In this document: in pieces, positions 45,836 to 54,023 of the stretch
Layout of the letters: every line of letters starts with the position of its first letter
How positions within the stretch are numbered: position 1 is the first letter of the stretch
Source of the DNA: Pseudomonadota bacterium
GTDB lineage: Bacteria > Pseudomonadota > Alphaproteobacteria > Rhizobiales > Xanthobacteraceae
Reading direction: 5' to 3'
DNA length: 64,000 bases
Assembly: GCA_023435725.1 (NCBI GenBank)
Contig: JAEYRD010000237.1
Span: 12,651 to 76,650 of the forward strand
Notes under the pieces: model-generated
Told to the model about the DNA's origin: nothing
Seen by the model: the letters and a program-made list of their open reading frames with translations, nothing else
The model's database searches: none
Position numbers and translations under genes: made by a program

Positions 45836-45870
45836 AAAGCCCCGATCGCGGCGCGACCGGGGCTTTGTCA
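45836..45870. terminator. Rho-independent terminator after the desaturase
   Basis: AAAGCCCCG (45836-45844) pairs with CGGGGCTTT (45858-45866), a 9-bp stem. The A and T flanks allow use in both directions, ending the desaturase operon and the opposing small gene. Confidence 0.75.
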
Positions 45871-45897
45871 TGAACGATCGATTTTGGGCGCGAGATA

Positions 45898-46137
45898 TCA
45901 GTAGACCGAGTACGCGCAGACATTCACGACGCGGACACGCAGGCCGTGGCGGGTGCGAACGACGCGCTCCTGGTAGCAGTTGTTGACGCCGGTGTTGACG
46001 TAGATGCCGCCAAAGCCCCAGCCGGGACCCCAGTGATGGTGGAAGCCGTGAGCCGAAGCGGCGGTGGGCGCGAGAGCGGCAGCACCGAGCGAGCCGGCAG
46101 CGATCAGACCAAGTGCAAGCTTACGAAACATCTTCAT
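45898..46137 (-). CDS. Small secreted protein with His/Gly-rich segment
   Basis: A 79-residue protein with a clear Sec signal (MKMFRKLALGLIAAGSLGAAAL, cleavage after ASA). The mature part begins HGFHHHWGPGWGFGG and has two cysteines (NNCYQERV, VNVCAYSV) that could pair. Similar short exported proteins are common in Bradyrhizobium; the histidine cluster suggests metal binding but this is not established. Confidence 0.8.
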   Translation of the reverse strand: MKMFRKLALGLIAAGSLGAAALAPTAASAHGFHHHWGPGWGFGGIYVNTGVNNCYQERVVRTRHGLRVRVVNVCAYSVY

Positions 46138-46269
46138 TCTCCAGTGTGGCGCAAAGGCCGTTGTTGTGTCCCTGCATCTCGGTCGGGTCGAAACGCGGAT
46201 GCGTTCACACGGCGGGAGGAGAATCGTGTTTCAGGATTGTTTCGCCGGCTGCGGCCGGATGCGCCGTCG

Positions 46270-47250
46270 TCAGGTTTTCCGCGTCGCGCGATAGCGCGTG
46301 GCCATCGCCTGCGTCAGCTCCGCCATCGTCTCGCGGAGATCGGCGGGCTCCAGCACTTCGGCTTCGGGGCCGAACCGCAACAATTCGGCGGCGGCATGCC
46401 ACGAGGTCTTGCCGGTCGGCACCCTGGCGATGCGCCAGCCGTCCGCATCGGCGCTGTCTTCGATCTGTGTGCGCGCCCTGACGTAAGGCTGGCTCAGCGC
46501 GTCGAGCAGCTTGACGCCGAACGGCGAGAGCCGGACGATCGCGATGTTGGGATGCATCTCGGCCTCGAGGCGCAGCGTCGCGGCCTGCCAATAGGCGGCG
46601 AGATCGAAATCGGCGGGTCGATCGAAGCGATCGTCGAGCGCCGTGCAGTCCAGCACGCGCGCGACGCGATAGGTGCGCACGCTATCGTCGACCTGGCCCG
46701 CGAGATACCAGCTGCCGCCCTTCAGCACGAGGCCGAGCGGCGCGACGCGGCGTTGTTTCTCCGCGCGCCAGCTCCGGTAGCGGATCTTGATCAGGGTCCC
46801 GCGTAAAGTCGCAGCGGCGATACTGCGCAGATGTTTCGGCTCTTCCGCCTCGCCGAACCAGCCCGGGGCGTCCAGGTGGAAGCGCTCCTGCATCCGGCCG
46901 GCATCCTCGCGCAAATTAGCTGGCAGCGCCGCCATCAGCTTGTTCTGAGCGGCGATCATCGCGGCATCCAGCCCGAGCGCCGCGGCCGGGCCCGGCAACC
47001 CCGCGAGGAACAGCGCTTCCGCCTCGCCCTGCGACAAGCCGTTCAGGCGGACGCGATAACCGTCGAGCAGTCGATAGCCGCCCTCAGCACCGCGATCGGC
47101 GTAAACAGGAACGCCGGACGCCGCGAGCGCGTCGATGTCGCGATAAATGGTGCGCACCGAGACCTCGCAGGCTTTTGCGAGTTCGGGCGCGGTAACCTGC
47201 CTCCTGGCCTGGAGGGTGGTGAGGATCGACAGCATCCGGCTCGCGCGCAT
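46270..47250 (-). CDS. HTH/WYL-domain regulator (YafY-like)
   Basis: A 326-residue regulator: N-terminal DeoR-type winged helix (VTAPELAKACEVSVRTIYRDIDAL), a middle WYL domain (TLIKIRYRSWRAEKQRRVAPLGLVLKGGSWYLAG with the GxWYL motif) and a WCX C-terminal region. WYL domains sense small ligands. Divergent from a GST across a perfect long palindrome, its likely operator. Confidence 0.9.
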   Translation of the reverse strand: MRASRMLSILTTLQARRQVTAPELAKACEVSVRTIYRDIDALAASGVPVYADRGAEGGYRLLDGYRVRLNGLSQGEAEALFLAGLPGPAAALGLDAAMIAAQNKLMAALPANLREDAGRMQERFHLDAPGWFGEAEEPKHLRSIAAATLRGTLIKIRYRSWRAEKQRRVAPLGLVLKGGSWYLAGQVDDSVRTYRVARVLDCTALDDRFDRPADFDLAAYWQAATLRLEAEMHPNIAIVRLSPFGVKLLDALSQPYVRARTQIEDSADADGWRIARVPTGKTSWHAAAELLRFGPEAEVLEPADLRETMAELTQAMATRYRATRKT

Positions 47251-47260
47251 GATGCCTTAA

Positions 47261-47291
47261 ACCATACCTGACACAGGATGTCAGGTATGGT
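47261..47291. promoter_or_regulatory. Long perfect palindrome, WYL-regulator operator
   Basis: ACCATACCTGACA (47261-47273) and TGTCAGGTATGGT (47279-47291) flank CAGGA: 13-bp perfect arms, 10 bases before the WYL gene start and 47 before the GST start. Confidence 0.8.
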
Positions 47292-47337
47292 CCGCTACAA
47301 GATGCGCCATCGCCAGCCGGCTTGAGGGGAGACTGCC

Positions 47338-47982
47338 ATGACCGATCCGAACCGCATCACGCTGTATTATTCGCCGCAAAGCCGCGCCACCGGCACGCGG
47401 GTGCTGCTCGAGGAGCTCGGCGCCCCCTACGATCTCCACGTCCTCAACATGAAGGCCGGCGAGCAGCGCCGGCCGGCTTATCTTGCCATCAATCCGCTCG
47501 GCAAGGTGCCGGCGATCCGCCACGGCGAGGCGCTGGTGACCGAGCAGGTCGCGATCACGATCTATCTCGCCGACCTTTATCCGCAGGCAGGGCTGACGCC
47601 CGCGCTGAACGATCCGCTGCGCGGTCCCTATCTGCGCTGGATCGCTTATTACGGTTCATCGTTCGAGCCGGCGCTGATCGACAAGTTCATGCAGCGCGAA
47701 CCGGCGCCGATCACGCAATCGCCCTATTCCGACTACGACACCATGCTCGGCGCGCTCGAGGCGCAATTGTCGAAGGGGCCGTACCTGCTCGGCGAGCGCA
47801 TGACCGCCGCGGATGTCCTGTGGGGTATCGCGCTCAGCTGGACGATGATGTTCGGCATCGTTCCGAAGAAGGACGTGTTCGTCCGCTATTCCGGGCGCAT
47901 GACCTCGCGACCCGCGTTCCAGCGCATCAATGCGGCGGATGACGAGATGGCTGCGCAGCATGCTGCGGCTGCGGGAGGATAA
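47338..47982 (+). CDS. Glutathione S-transferase
   Basis: A 214-residue GST: LYYSPQSRATGTRVLLEEL at the start with the catalytic Ser/Tyr turn, NPLGKVPAIRHG with the cis-proline, and TEQVAITIYLADLYP at the glutathione site. Gene start is 47 bases after the palindrome at 47261, divergent from the WYL regulator. A DUF6157 gene follows 16 bases downstream. Confidence 0.9.
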   Translation: MTDPNRITLYYSPQSRATGTRVLLEELGAPYDLHVLNMKAGEQRRPAYLAINPLGKVPAIRHGEALVTEQVAITIYLADLYPQAGLTPALNDPLRGPYLRWIAYYGSSFEPALIDKFMQREPAPITQSPYSDYDTMLGALEAQLSKGPYLLGERMTAADVLWGIALSWTMMFGIVPKKDVFVRYSGRMTSRPAFQRINAADDEMAAQHAAAAGG

Positions 47983-47998
47983 AGAGGCTAAATCTCAC

Positions 47999-48433
47999 AT
48001 GAACAAGCCGATCCATACGACCAACTGCTTCGACACGTTCATTCGGGTTGCCGAAGACTGTCCTGCTCGCTCCGGCGAGGAGCCGCCGCCGCGCGCAGGA
48101 CAGCCGACGGTGGCCGCCTTGCAATATGCGATGATCACGAAGGCACCCTACAAGTACACGTCCGACGACGTGATCTTCGCGACCTCCGCGCCGGGTCGCG
48201 AACTCGATGCCAGGGCGACCAAGGCGGAGAAGAGCGCCGCCCGCGCAGCGTTCTTCTCGCGTGGGCAGGCCTGCATGCGTGCCTCAAGCCTCGGTAAGCG
48301 ATTCGGCTGGGGCGTGCATGCGGACAGCGAAGGCCGCATCGCGATCTACGCCGTCGACAGCAAGCGCTATCAGGCGCTGTCGAGCGATCCAAAGCTCACG
48401 CAGGTACGCGCGATGCGGTCGAAACGGGGGTAA
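47999..48433 (+). CDS. DUF6157-family protein
   Basis: A 144-residue protein matching the family I know as DUF6157: starts HTTNCFDTFIRVAEDCPARSGE, contains APYKYTSDDVIF, RAAFFSRGQACMRAS and ends QVRAMRSKR. Function unknown; the family is spread across many bacterial phyla. ATG 47999 follows the GST stop by 16 bases, so it may be co-regulated by the WYL protein. Confidence 0.8.
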   Translation: MNKPIHTTNCFDTFIRVAEDCPARSGEEPPPRAGQPTVAALQYAMITKAPYKYTSDDVIFATSAPGRELDARATKAEKSAARAAFFSRGQACMRASSLGKRFGWGVHADSEGRIAIYAVDSKRYQALSSDPKLTQVRAMRSKRG

Positions 48434-48436
48434 TCC

Positions 48437-49222
48437 TCAAAACCGCGGCGGCCGCTTCTCCGCAAACGCCTTGATGCCTTCCTTGATCTCGTCGCCGCGC
48501 ATGCTGTCGCGGTGGCGCTGGTCGGCGGCTTCCTGGTCGAGTTCGCCGCGGACGAATTCGTTGATCGCGCGCTTCATGCCGCGCATCGCCTGCGGCGCGT
48601 TGCCGGCGAGGATCGCCGCGAGCTTGTCGACTTCCTCGTCCAAAAATTCAACCGCCACCATCGCGGTGAGATAGCCGATGCGGAGCATCTCCGGCGCACT
48701 GATCTTCTGCGCTGTGAGGAATAGCCTCTTGGCATTGTCAACGCCGAGCCGTGTCACGTAGCGTTTGATGCCGCTCCTGTAGTAGTGCAGTCCGAGCCGC
48801 GCCGCCGGCATGAACATCTCGGCGGTGTCGACGCCGATGCGGAAATCGCAGGCGAGCGCGAGATCGGTCGCGCCGCCATAGACGCCGCCGTTGAGCCGGC
48901 AGATCGTCGGCACGCCGAGATCCTCCAGCCGGTTGACGACCACCTCGAACGCCGAGCCTGCGCTTTGCTGCTCCCTGGCGCTCACCGCACGCTCGGCGAC
49001 CGAGTTGAGGTCGTAGCCCGCGGAGAAGGCGCGCCCGGTGCCGGTCAGCACCAGCACGCGGATATCAGGATCGGCCTCGATCCGGTCGAACAGTTTCATC
49101 AGCTCGCCGAGATCCTCGGCCTGGAGCCGGTTGAGATGTTTTGGCCTATTGAGGCGGATGGTGGCGCGCGCGCCGTCGAGTTCGAGCACGGGGCTAGAAG
49201 CCGCGTCGGCTGTGTCCGACAT
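48437..49222 (-). CDS. Enoyl-CoA hydratase/isomerase (crotonase) family protein
   Basis: A 261-residue crotonase: CoA-binding oxyanion segments AFSAGYDLNS and RLNGGVYGGATDLALACDFRIG. At the second catalytic position a methionine-rich text (AEMFMPAARLGLHY) replaces the usual E-x-G-L pair, so the activity may differ from hydration. ATG 49222 is chosen because GGAGAC lies just upstream; ATG-like 49234 is possible. Twelve bases downstream of the channel gene, same strand. Confidence 0.87.
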   Translation of the reverse strand: MSDTADAASSPVLELDGARATIRLNRPKHLNRLQAEDLGELMKLFDRIEADPDIRVLVLTGTGRAFSAGYDLNSVAERAVSAREQQSAGSAFEVVVNRLEDLGVPTICRLNGGVYGGATDLALACDFRIGVDTAEMFMPAARLGLHYYRSGIKRYVTRLGVDNAKRLFLTAQKISAPEMLRIGYLTAMVAVEFLDEEVDKLAAILAGNAPQAMRGMKRAINEFVRGELDQEAADQRHRDSMRGDEIKEGIKAFAEKRPPRF

Positions 49223-49234
49223 TCTTGTCTCCAT

Positions 49235-50344
49235 TTACTTGTTTTCGAGCGCGCGGCGCTTGGCTTCCGCGTCGATGGTGTGGGCGAGATCGGGATGCCG
49301 CGCCATCAGCACGCGGAAGTCGACGAGGTCGAGCACCAGGAGCCGCGAGACCTTTGTCGTCGAGACATTGGCGCCGCGGATGTTGTTGCCGAGCAGCGCC
49401 ATCTCCCCGAAGAAGGCGCCTTCGCCGAGCTGCACCTTCTTGCCGGGCAGGTCAACCTCGACCGCGCCGGCGGCGATGAAATACATGCAGTCGCCCTGCG
49501 CACCCTTCCGGATGATCATGGTACGCGCCGGCAGTTCCATGGTGCGCAGCATGTGGGTGACGTCGGCAATGGCTGCAGGCCCGAGCGCTGCGAAGAACGG
49601 CACCTTGCTGACGGATTCCCAGGTCTTGAGGAAATTGTCGCGCCGGGTCTCAGCGGCAAAGCCGGTGGCCAGGATACCGGTCCAGAGCCCAAACACCCCG
49701 AGGCCGGAGATCATCACCATGGCCGCGACGATGCGTCCGAGCGGTGTCACCGGCACGACGTCGCCATAGCCGGTCGTCGTCAAGGTCACCACCGCCCACC
49801 ACAGCGCGGCCGGCACGCTGCCGAAGGTCTGCGGCTGTACGTCCCGCTCCAGGAAATACTCGGCGACGGAGGCGAGGAACACCACCATCAGGAAGATCAC
49901 GAGCACGCTGACCAGCGGCCCCGATTCCAGCACCAGGACGCGACGGAGCTGCCGCAGGCCGGGAATGCCCGGCACGACCTTCAGGACCCAGAGCACGCTG
50001 AGCAGCCACGCCGTCTTCGGCTCCACGCCGACAACAAGCGCGACCGGCACAGCCAGTGCGCCCGTTGCGTCGACCAGTCCGGCGGAAGAGGACATGTAGA
50101 GCGAGAGACGCTTCTGCCGCGCCATGTGGCGCAGCCGGACCGCCCATTCGAACACGAAATAGGCGAGGCACGCCCATAGCAAGGCATCGACCCAGCGATG
50201 TGCGGTCTCATAGGCCGAATTGACCGTCAGCAGCACCATGCTGAGCACGCCGACGCCCACGGCCACATAGGCCGCCGTCGTCATGTTGCGGCCGGCCGTG
50301 GCAGTCACGAACTGGGCCAGAGTGGGGATCAGCGGCTTGGACAT
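49235..50344 (-). CDS. Cyclic-nucleotide-gated potassium channel, MlotiK1-like
   Basis: A 369-residue channel. Six-helix transmembrane region with the K+ selectivity filter TTTGYGDVVP, then a cyclic-nucleotide-binding domain with phosphate cassette GEGAFFGEMALLGNNIRGANV-type text (R in NIRGA binds the phosphate). ERDVQPQTFGSVPAALWWAV closely parallels the Mesorhizobium loti channel MlotiK1. ATG 50344 starts at the usual place; TTG 50413 would add 23 residues. Confidence 0.9.
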   Translation of the reverse strand: MSKPLIPTLAQFVTATAGRNMTTAAYVAVGVGVLSMVLLTVNSAYETAHRWVDALLWACLAYFVFEWAVRLRHMARQKRLSLYMSSSAGLVDATGALAVPVALVVGVEPKTAWLLSVLWVLKVVPGIPGLRQLRRVLVLESGPLVSVLVIFLMVVFLASVAEYFLERDVQPQTFGSVPAALWWAVVTLTTTGYGDVVPVTPLGRIVAAMVMISGLGVFGLWTGILATGFAAETRRDNFLKTWESVSKVPFFAALGPAAIADVTHMLRTMELPARTMIIRKGAQGDCMYFIAAGAVEVDLPGKKVQLGEGAFFGEMALLGNNIRGANVSTTKVSRLLVLDLVDFRVLMARHPDLAHTIDAEAKRRALENK

Positions 50345-50444
50345 GTGTGCCAAAGTGCCCGCCCGGGCAGGGGCCGTCAACGACGTGCGCTGGCAGTCTG
50401 CAACATCGTCCAACGGAGAGCTCGGCGGGTGGCAGACCGCGCCG

Positions 50445-50663
50445 CTACTTGAAATGTGGCGGCTCGTCGTAGCCGCGGCGGCTGCTGAAAAAAAGCAGCA
50501 TCATGAGACCGATGCCGACGAGGACGGAGAAGCCCGCTCCCAGAGCCAGTGCCACATAGCCTTCCGTCGGGATCGGCCCGCCTTCGATCGTCATTGCGGA
50601 ATAGACGAAGTAGCCAACCGCCGCCAGCAATCCCAGAAGGACGATGATGAGGAGTGTACGCAT
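50445..50663 (-). CDS. Small two-helix membrane protein
   Basis: A 72-residue protein with two predicted membrane helices (LLIIVLLGLLAAVGYFVYSA and ALGAGFSVLVGIGLMMLLFF) and a short charged tail. The outside loop includes MTIEGGPIPTEGY. No family recognised. It lies between the TAXI receptor and the channel on the same strand. Confidence 0.75.
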   Translation of the reverse strand: MRTLLIIVLLGLLAAVGYFVYSAMTIEGGPIPTEGYVALALGAGFSVLVGIGLMMLLFFSSRRGYDEPPHFK

Positions 50664-50787
50664 GGCGCGTTCTCCCGTTGTATCCGGGAACCAACGGTCG
50701 TGGATCGGACCGGTTCCAGAGTGCCGGCCGGTGATTGACGGAGAAGGGGCCGGAAAGACCGCGCCCGGGGGGCCTCAAACCCGCTGG

Positions 50788-52233
50788 TCAGGCGCTCTGG
50801 GCCGTCTTCACCACGACGACATTGCTGTCGTCATGTTGGGGAGGGGCAGTATCCTGCGCGGCCTTTTCGGTCTCGGCGGCATGGCGCTTGAGGTAGTCGC
50901 GGCGCATCCCGATCTCGTCGCGCACGAACTCGTAGCCGAGCTTGAAGGTGTCGAGACCGTCGGTACTGATCGTGCCGTCTCGCAAGCCGATGACCGCGCC
51001 GCGCAGGATGCTCTCCAGCTCATCCTGGAGACATTCGAGCTGATCCAGCGAATGGGCATGCTCGATGCGCTCGCCGATATCGAGGATGGCGGTGGAGAGC
51101 TCGCTGGCTTTCTCCGGCGCGATTCGGGTGATCTTGGCGTAGATGGCGGCGAAGATCGAGCCGATGATGCTGAGCGCGGCGGCGCCCAGATATATCATGT
51201 CGCTGTACTTATCCAGGAACGACTTGGTGTCGTCGTTGATGTAATCGGCCGCCCCTTGATGCGCCATCACGAAGGCGTCCTTCTCGACGGAGGCCGGCTC
51301 GATCCTGGTGGCAAAGCCGTTGTCGAGCCCGAGCGCGGATTTGTTCTCGTAGACGGTGCGCGCCAGCTCGCCTGCCGTGGTCGCCGACATCCTGGATTGC
51401 GCCACCAGCAACCATTGGAGCCCGATCGTGTCGAGGTCGTCGTCCGGAATTTCAGGCGAGGCCGACAATGTGCCCGCGGTCAGCGTCTCTTCGGAAATGC
51501 CGGGGAATTTGCGCGCCAGCGCCTTGGCCTCGTCGATGGCGTTCAGCGTGAAGCCGCCGCGCCTGGCGGTCTGCTCGTAGGCCTTGTCGCGCACTGCTTT
51601 CGAGGCGTGGACGACGGCAACCACCGCGCCAAAGCCGCTCGCCGGTGCAAACAGCTTGTCGAGCGTTGTGCCCTGCGGCGCCATCTGGATCTTGGCAGTG
51701 TCAGATCCGTCGGGGATGTCGAGGATGCGACGGACGAAGGCGAGTGAGGATTCGTTCTCGGCGACGACGGCGACCTTCTTCTTCTTCAGCTCGGCTAGCG
51801 ACTTGATCTTCCTGTTGCCGGGGCCGAGGAGGAGCACGAGATCGTGCTCGAGGATTGCAAGCGTGCGCGCCCGGAGCGGGACCTTGGCGTCCGTGCGCAG
51901 CACGGCGAGGTCGGCCTGCCTGCGGTCGAACTGCGCGAGCGCCTTGGCATTGCCGGGGTTGTTGACGATCTTGATCCGGAAGCGCGAGGCGTTGTTCTTC
52001 AGGACGATAGCGAGCTTGGCCGCGAACAGCGCCTCGTCGCTGTTGGGTGCGCCGACAGCGAAGGTCAGCGTCTCCGAATTGTGCCACATCGCGCGACCGC
52101 CCCAGACGGTGGCCAGCGACAACAATAGGGTCAGCGCGACATAGAGAAAGATCTGCTGCTGATTGGACTTGATGACCTTCGGGCGCTGCGGCGGCCGCTC
52201 GATTGGCGATGAGGTCGGGCCTTCAGTACTCAT
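50788..52233 (-). CDS. TAXI-family receptor with two membrane anchors and a cytoplasmic C-terminus
   Basis: A 481-residue protein. Residues about 1-22 are cytoplasmic, an uncleaved membrane helix follows (FLYVALTLLLSLATVWGG), then a TAXI/SBP periplasmic domain (about 50-335; FAVGAPNSDEALFAAKLA, FDRRQADLAVLRTDA). A second helix (IYLGAAALSIIGSIFAAIYA, about 345-365) leads to a roughly 115-residue charged, probably coiled tail (RIEHAHSLDQLECLQDELES). Ordinary TAXI proteins are soluble and work with TRAP permeases; none is next to this gene. The layout suggests a sensor. Confidence 0.85.
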   Translation of the reverse strand: MSTEGPTSSPIERPPQRPKVIKSNQQQIFLYVALTLLLSLATVWGGRAMWHNSETLTFAVGAPNSDEALFAAKLAIVLKNNASRFRIKIVNNPGNAKALAQFDRRQADLAVLRTDAKVPLRARTLAILEHDLVLLLGPGNRKIKSLAELKKKKVAVVAENESSLAFVRRILDIPDGSDTAKIQMAPQGTTLDKLFAPASGFGAVVAVVHASKAVRDKAYEQTARRGGFTLNAIDEAKALARKFPGISEETLTAGTLSASPEIPDDDLDTIGLQWLLVAQSRMSATTAGELARTVYENKSALGLDNGFATRIEPASVEKDAFVMAHQGAADYINDDTKSFLDKYSDMIYLGAAALSIIGSIFAAIYAKITRIAPEKASELSTAILDIGERIEHAHSLDQLECLQDELESILRGAVIGLRDGTISTDGLDTFKLGYEFVRDEIGMRRDYLKRHAAETEKAAQDTAPPQHDDSNVVVVKTAQSA

Positions 52234-52582
52234 GGCAGCACTCTGGCCTTATTCTCGGGTGGCGGGCGGCTCGCGGATGCGATCGCGGCGGGCGCCTTGC
52301 AATTCCTAAGCGTCTGAAAAAAGAAAGATAATTCCCTACCTTCAATGATAGCTCGCCGAGACCTGAATGCAAATTTCGAGCCGAAGGTAACCTTACTCGG
52401 CCCGGCGCGGCGATTAGCCATCCTATCACCAGTTAGCCACAGTTGGCGATTTTCCGGTTCCCCCGGCTGCATTCCGTCGCGGGAGATGTCATAAATCGCA
52501 GGTCCCGGCGATTTGACCGGTCCAAGAAGAAGTTGCGCTGAACGCTCCAATTTTTTCTTGTCACGTCAATGAGGGCGTCAGC
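52234..52582. other. Intergenic region
   Basis: 349 bases between the TAXI gene and the DUF3307 gene, divergently transcribed, so it holds both promoters. It is more AT-rich than its surroundings around 52310-52390. No gene or clear repeat is seen. Confidence 0.5.
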
Positions 52583-52984
52583 TTGTCGTTTCCACCCATG
52601 TCATCGGCGGTTCCGGTTGAAGCGCTCATTGGCTGGATGTTGCTGCTCACCTTCAAGCACATCATCGCCGATTTCGTCCTGCAAACCGCCTGGATGGCGC
52701 ACGGCAAGGACCAGAAGCACGGCTGGGCGTTGCCGCTCCTGGTGCATTGCCTGATTCACCTTGCGGTTGCGCTGCCGCTGATCCTGATTGTCGCGCCGAA
52801 ATTCTGGTTCGTGGCGCTGATCGATTTCGTGATCCACATCACGATCGACCGGGCCAAGGGGTTCATCTCGGCCAACCTGGGCGTCAACCAGGAGCACCCC
52901 TGGTTCTGGACTGTGATCGGCGTCGACCAGGCGCTCCACCACCTGACCGGCTTTGGTCTTTCCATCTTCATGGCGGCGAACTGA
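52583..52984 (+). CDS. DUF3307 membrane protein
   Basis: A 133-residue integral-membrane protein of DUF3307 type (LLLTFKHIIADFVLQTAWMA, LPLLVHCLIHLAVALPL, IDRAKGFISANLG, FWTVIGVDQALHHLT). Conserved histidines are in the membrane segments. The TTG at 52583 has GAGGG 7 bases before it; ATG 52598 has no such site. Function unknown. Confidence 0.8.
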   Translation: MSFPPMSSAVPVEALIGWMLLLTFKHIIADFVLQTAWMAHGKDQKHGWALPLLVHCLIHLAVALPLILIVAPKFWFVALIDFVIHITIDRAKGFISANLGVNQEHPWFWTVIGVDQALHHLTGFGLSIFMAAN

Positions 52985-53027
52985 GGCTGGTTTTCCTCGG
53001 AGTGGCCGTTCGGCCTTATGGTTCTCG

Positions 53028-53143
53028 CGGCGATGCGAAGCATCGTCCGCCAGACGCGCCGCAAGCGGCGCGGGTCGCAGATCTGGCGAGGAATCCGGAC
53101 CTCATCCTGAGGAGGCCGCGCAGCGGCCGTCTCGAAGGATGGC
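53028..53143. repeat. Dispersed intergenic repeat with hairpins
   Basis: Successive hairpins: CGATGC-gaa-GCATCG (about 53030), GCGCCGC-aa-GCGGCGC (about 53056-53071) and a GGCCGC-gca-GCGGCC unit (about 53114-53128) inside CTCATCCTGAGGAGG...CTCGAAGGATGG. The last part is a text I associate with Rhizobiales intergenic repeats. Lies in the 311-base gap 52985-53295, which has no other gene. Confidence 0.6.
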
Positions 53144-53295
53144 CACAGGGAGACCGCCAACCTGATTCTTCCGCCCGCCAAGCCGACTGATTCGCGGCCA
53201 GGGCGGCGCAATGACCCCGGGCGACTACCGGGCAGCGTGGTTAACCTTTCATTAGAGAATTGCGCTGCATCTTCCCAGTACGAGGGAGAACTGCA

Positions 53296-53694
53296 ATGTT
53301 TTCAAGCCGCGACGCTTTTGAAAGCGATTTCTGCCCGGTCCGCGACGAACTCCTTGGCGAGATGTATCGCGCCAATGAAAGCGGTCTGCCGAGGCTGGTT
53401 GAGAGTGTTTCCCCTGACGTCCGCGCCAGGCTGGCGCTGTTCTGCTATCGCCGCAGCCATCTGCACTCGTTGGCGGTCGCGATCGCGGGCAGCTGCAGCG
53501 AGCGCGACCTGATCGAGAACGGGGGCCGGGTCGGCTCGACGCTCTACGCGCTGTCGCGCGAAGGCTCGGCCAAATCGTCGCCGTCGCCGTCGGGGGGCCG
53601 CAAGCCGATCACGCTGTCGACCAAGCCGCTCTCGGTGCTTGCACCGCTCGATGACGAGATCGACGACGAGATCAGCGAAGCCGTTCCGGCTTAA
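53296..53694 (+). CDS. Conserved hypothetical protein
   Basis: A 132-residue protein, no named family recognised. Helix-rich N-terminal half (FCPVRDELLGEMYRAN, RARLALFCYRRSHLHSLAVAIA) and a low-complexity Ser/Pro-rich C-terminal half ending acidic (DDEIDDEISEA). GAGGGAGA before ATG 53296 supports the start. Its end overlaps the end of the cysteine-cluster gene on the other strand by 4 bases. Confidence 0.75.
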   Translation: MFSSRDAFESDFCPVRDELLGEMYRANESGLPRLVESVSPDVRARLALFCYRRSHLHSLAVAIAGSCSERDLIENGGRVGSTLYALSREGSAKSSPSPSGGRKPITLSTKPLSVLAPLDDEIDDEISEAVPA

Positions 53695-54023
53695 GTCGGC
53701 TCGATTATCGGCAGACCGAACTTCCGCCGCGCCATCGCGCATTCGGCGTCGCCCGGCATGCAGGTGCGGCACACGTCCGGCCGCACGGCATAGATGCCGC
53801 ACGCCGTCGCCTTGCCGATCTCGCCCTGCAAGGCCGAACAGCGATCGCCTTCGCAGCGCATGCCGGATTGCCGCGCGTTGACGAGCTTTTCCGGAATAGC
53901 CGCAAGCTCCTCGTCGCTCTCGATCGAGAAGCGCGGCCAGTTCTCCGAATAGCCGCAGCACGCGCCGCAACTCTGGCAACAGCTCGACAGATCGATGGGG
54001 GAGGTCTCTTCCATCGTGCTCAC
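53691..54023 (-). CDS. YkgJ-family cysteine-cluster protein
   Basis: A 110-residue protein with the YkgJ-type CxxCxxCC-like cluster (CCQSCGACCGYS) and further cysteines (MRCEGDRCSAL, TACGIYAVRPDVCRTC), able to hold Zn or an Fe-S centre. Start GTG 54023 is chosen because it overlaps the WYL stop (GTGA) and has AAGGA upstream; ATG 54014 is possible. Translationally coupled to the regulator gene. Confidence 0.82.
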   Translation of the reverse strand: MSTMEETSPIDLSSCCQSCGACCGYSENWPRFSIESDEELAAIPEKLVNARQSGMRCEGDRCSALQGEIGKATACGIYAVRPDVCRTCMPGDAECAMARRKFGLPIIEPT

